A stretch of 64,000 nucleotides of DNA, from the NCBI GenBank assembly GCA_033063855.1, contig CP093830.1, forward strand, positions 11,904,854 through 11,968,853, in the 5' to 3' direction. This stretch comes from Smittia aterrima (taxonomy: Eukaryota; Arthropoda; Insecta; Diptera; Chironomidae). The notes beneath the pieces were generated by a model that saw nothing but the letters and a program-made list of their open reading frames with translations, was not told the DNA's origin and did not search any database. Within the stretch, counting starts at the first letter, position 1. The number at the start of each line of letters is the position of its first letter. The translations under genes were made by a program, and so were the position numbers. Positions 61,484-64,000 of the stretch are shown here, in pieces.

Positions 61484-64000
61484 TAAGTGAATCATGATAT
61501 CACGTTCATACCTCTCAAGACAATCGTTATGTGTGTGATAATATCTCTCATTGATGTTGAAGTATTTTCCGAAGAACGTTAGAAGACACTTTTCACTAAA
61601 TTAAATTCATTCTTTCCACTTAGATGTATTTTAATATCATTTTCGAAGGAGATTTTCGGGAGAATTCAATTTTACGGTTATGAATGAATGAAATTACTAA
61701 GTCTATCAAAATGATACCCGACGATGAGAATTTATCGTCAAAAGCAGCCTTTATGAGATTTTACAGTTGAGTGACTTGCGAATCGTTTCTCGATGGAGTT
61801 ACGGTGAACGGGGGGTTGTCGTTGAAAAAAAGTGTTGACGACAACGTTATCTGATTTGAAAAATTATACCTGACACGACGACATTTCCACTTCCCTCGTC
61901 TTATCAAAATTTCGATAAGTCGCTATCACTTTACGAATCCGAAGAGAAGAGAATATTGTGGAAGCTTTCGGATTGGTTCAATGGGCGAGAATTGATTAAA
62001 TCCCCGACAAAGTTTATGTTGAAACAATAAAGGGAAAAATTTATTAACATAAAGATAAATTCATTATTCCTCTTCCTCTCTCTTTCTATTTCTCTGGCGA
62101 AAGCTAAGTAAAGACTGCTTGAAATCAATTTAAAACGAGGATTCTTAGGAACCTTTTCTGCTCAATAAGTTTTCAGCAAAAGCAGACTCTCCTCGAGCAC
62201 AGCAACAACTTCTAACACAATAAATCTTGCTCGAAAGAAACTCATCCCATTAGCAAGGAGAGGACAAACTAGGAAAGTTTAGTGTTGCTGTTGAATTTAT
62301 TCGTCTCTCTTGGTAGTTTGACAGTCTTCACCTAAAACTATCGCATCGACGATTTTCAAACTCTAGAGAGAGAGCTTTTCTTACTTAAAACTTTGTGAAG
62401 TTCTCGCCTTTTCCTTTACCCTCAGATCGAAGACAATCGCAAAGTTTCTTCTCTGGAAATTTTCATTATAAACTCGGAGAATTAGCAGACCTATTAAACT
62501 GATCGGATGAATTTATTATTTTACGGAAACGTAAACAAGTTATTTATTGAGCTACGAGAGAGAGATTGCAAAGTTTTCAAGAATGAGACAAAATCGAGTT
62601 ATTGTCAAGTTGAGCTCAAAGCTTTAGAAAGTATCTATCGGAGACATAAACAGCTTTTATAATTATTACATCGATTACAGCGTCTTTTCATTTGCACAAG
62701 GTTCTCTCGTGCTCGCTTAATGAGATGAATGTTGCTCTTCGACATTTTCCCTTTGCTCTGTTCAAACCCATTTATTACGTAGCTGAAGGTAATTTTTTTC
62801 CCTTCGACGAAGGCGGAATGGGGGTCGGGAAAAAGCGGCATCATTAGCAAATAAATCATTGAACGTCAAACAGTAAAAGCAAAGAAACTTTCACTTTATG
62901 GATCTCGATTATAGAAATTTTTCAAAATAAAAACATATTCAATTACATTCCTTTTGGCCTCTAGTTGTTTCAATCGACCTATGGCAAACCCTCTTCGTCT
63001 TCGCCTTCGTCCCTCGTGGAACATGTCGAAAGTTTACTCAATAAATTTCATTGTTAGTTCTGTTGATTGAGCGTAATACACTTGATTGAACATTTTCGTC
63101 TGTCGAACGAACCAGCATCCAACTCGAAAGACAGAGAAACTTTCGGCAGAATCTGAATATCTGCAATGTCTCTAATTTATTTTGTTTTCTCCAATTCACT
63201 TGATTAAGTTTTGTCATTCACTCGCAGCTACAACTTTAAACGCCACAAACTGGAAAACTTCGATGAAATGTAAAAAAAAACTTTTACTTCCACACATTGG
63301 AGTTGTAGTTTAAAATGAATCGGCACTAAAAGCACTTAACTGAGTACTTTTTATGTTCGAAAATTTTCCAACACTCGGAAAAGAGAAAGAGAGAGAAGAT
63401 ACATCGTGCAGTTGATTTGCTTTTCAATGGGAATCGAAACTTCTCCACTCCAGCCAACCAACTCCACTGCTTGCAACCCCTTCAGAATTTATTTTTTCTT
63501 TTTTTTTTTGAAAACGGTAAAACTTTTTTCTCTCGATCCACTCGACGAAAATTGAAATCGGAAATCGATTGGTGAGATGATGGGGAGGCGTGAGTGCTTC
63601 CCTCCTCCTCTCTTGCAGAGCTTAATTTAATGTTCTGTATTGCGATTCCATTGATTTATCATTTCGATAAACGGAGCCGAAGTTTTAACGACAATAAACT
63701 TTTATCATAAACGATCGTTCGACGGGCAAGTCAATCGGAAAATATTTTAAATACGAGAAAAGTTTTAATGTTTCTTCTTCCTCTTTTTATTTTTTCATTC
63801 CCGCTATGCTCGCTTATCGGAACGGTTGTCGAAAGCAATCACTCATGATTCTCCTTCTGACTTTCCCGTTTCGATCTCGCTGCTCTCTATTCCGTTCAAT
63901 AAGTCAATTTGAGTTACATTTGCCTTATCTCTTTGAACAGAACATTGATCTCCATGGCGTTTCATTTAATTCAGTTGAGAGATGAAAAACAATAAAAAGC

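Larger units (their letters stand above)
53539..64000. other. 10.5 kb without a confident gene
   Basis: AT-rich DNA with simple repeats, a duplicated 85-bp segment (57749-57833 and 58296-58380), an A/T-flanked palindrome near 58164-58184 and one 48-base exon-like island near 61436-61483. No protein family or RNA gene is recognised. Confidence 0.5.

Overview
The window is eukaryotic nuclear DNA, most likely from a dipteran insect. By eye it is AT-rich. Genes are split by GT-AG introns, several of them only 57-60 bp long. The encoded proteins match animal-specific families: neurexin, Integrator subunit 15, Rrp7, ZC2HC1 zinc finger and membrane dipeptidase. The neurexin resembles fly Nrx-1 most closely. 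The species cannot be named from the sequence; a nematoceran fly is an inference. No RNA genes, CRISPR arrays, prokaryotic elements, viral genes or intact transposons were recognised.

Left part (1-14.5 kb): the 5' two-thirds of Nrx-1 lies on the minus strand. Ten coding exons carry a long N-terminal extension, a hydrophobic signal segment, LNS1, EGF1, LNS2, LNS3, EGF2 and the first part of LNS4. The rest of the gene (LNS4 end to cytoplasmic tail) lies beyond the left edge. The LNS1 exon has one extra base that breaks the reading frame.

Middle-left (14.5-32.9 kb): about 5 kb of non-coding DNA separates Nrx-1 from a divergent seven-exon gene for a 311-residue PH-domain protein (19.7-23.7 kb). 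About 9 kb with no recognisable gene follows.

Gene cluster (32.9-43.6 kb): ZC2HC1 (+), IntS15 (+), Rrp7 (-) and a membrane dipeptidase-like gene (+). IntS15 and Rrp7 meet tail to tail 16 bp apart, with poly(A) signals placed so that their mRNAs should overlap. Rrp7 and the dipeptidase-like gene share a 458 bp head-to-head promoter region. The dipeptidase-like protein is anchored by an N-terminal membrane segment and has lost several residues that bind zinc in active enzymes, so it is probably a pseudoenzyme. The four genes cover unrelated functions (zinc finger, snRNA/mRNA 3' processing, rRNA processing, membrane protein); the clustering looks like housekeeping packing rather than a pathway.

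Right part (43.6-64 kb): about 20 kb without a confident gene. It holds a small orphan ORF, a few exon-like islands, a diverged direct-repeat pair, hairpins and simple repeats. The window looks like ordinary insect chromosome; no undescribed multi-gene system was found. The most notable items are the pseudo-dipeptidase, the Nrx-1 frame break and N-terminal extension, and the overlapping IntS15/Rrp7 ends.
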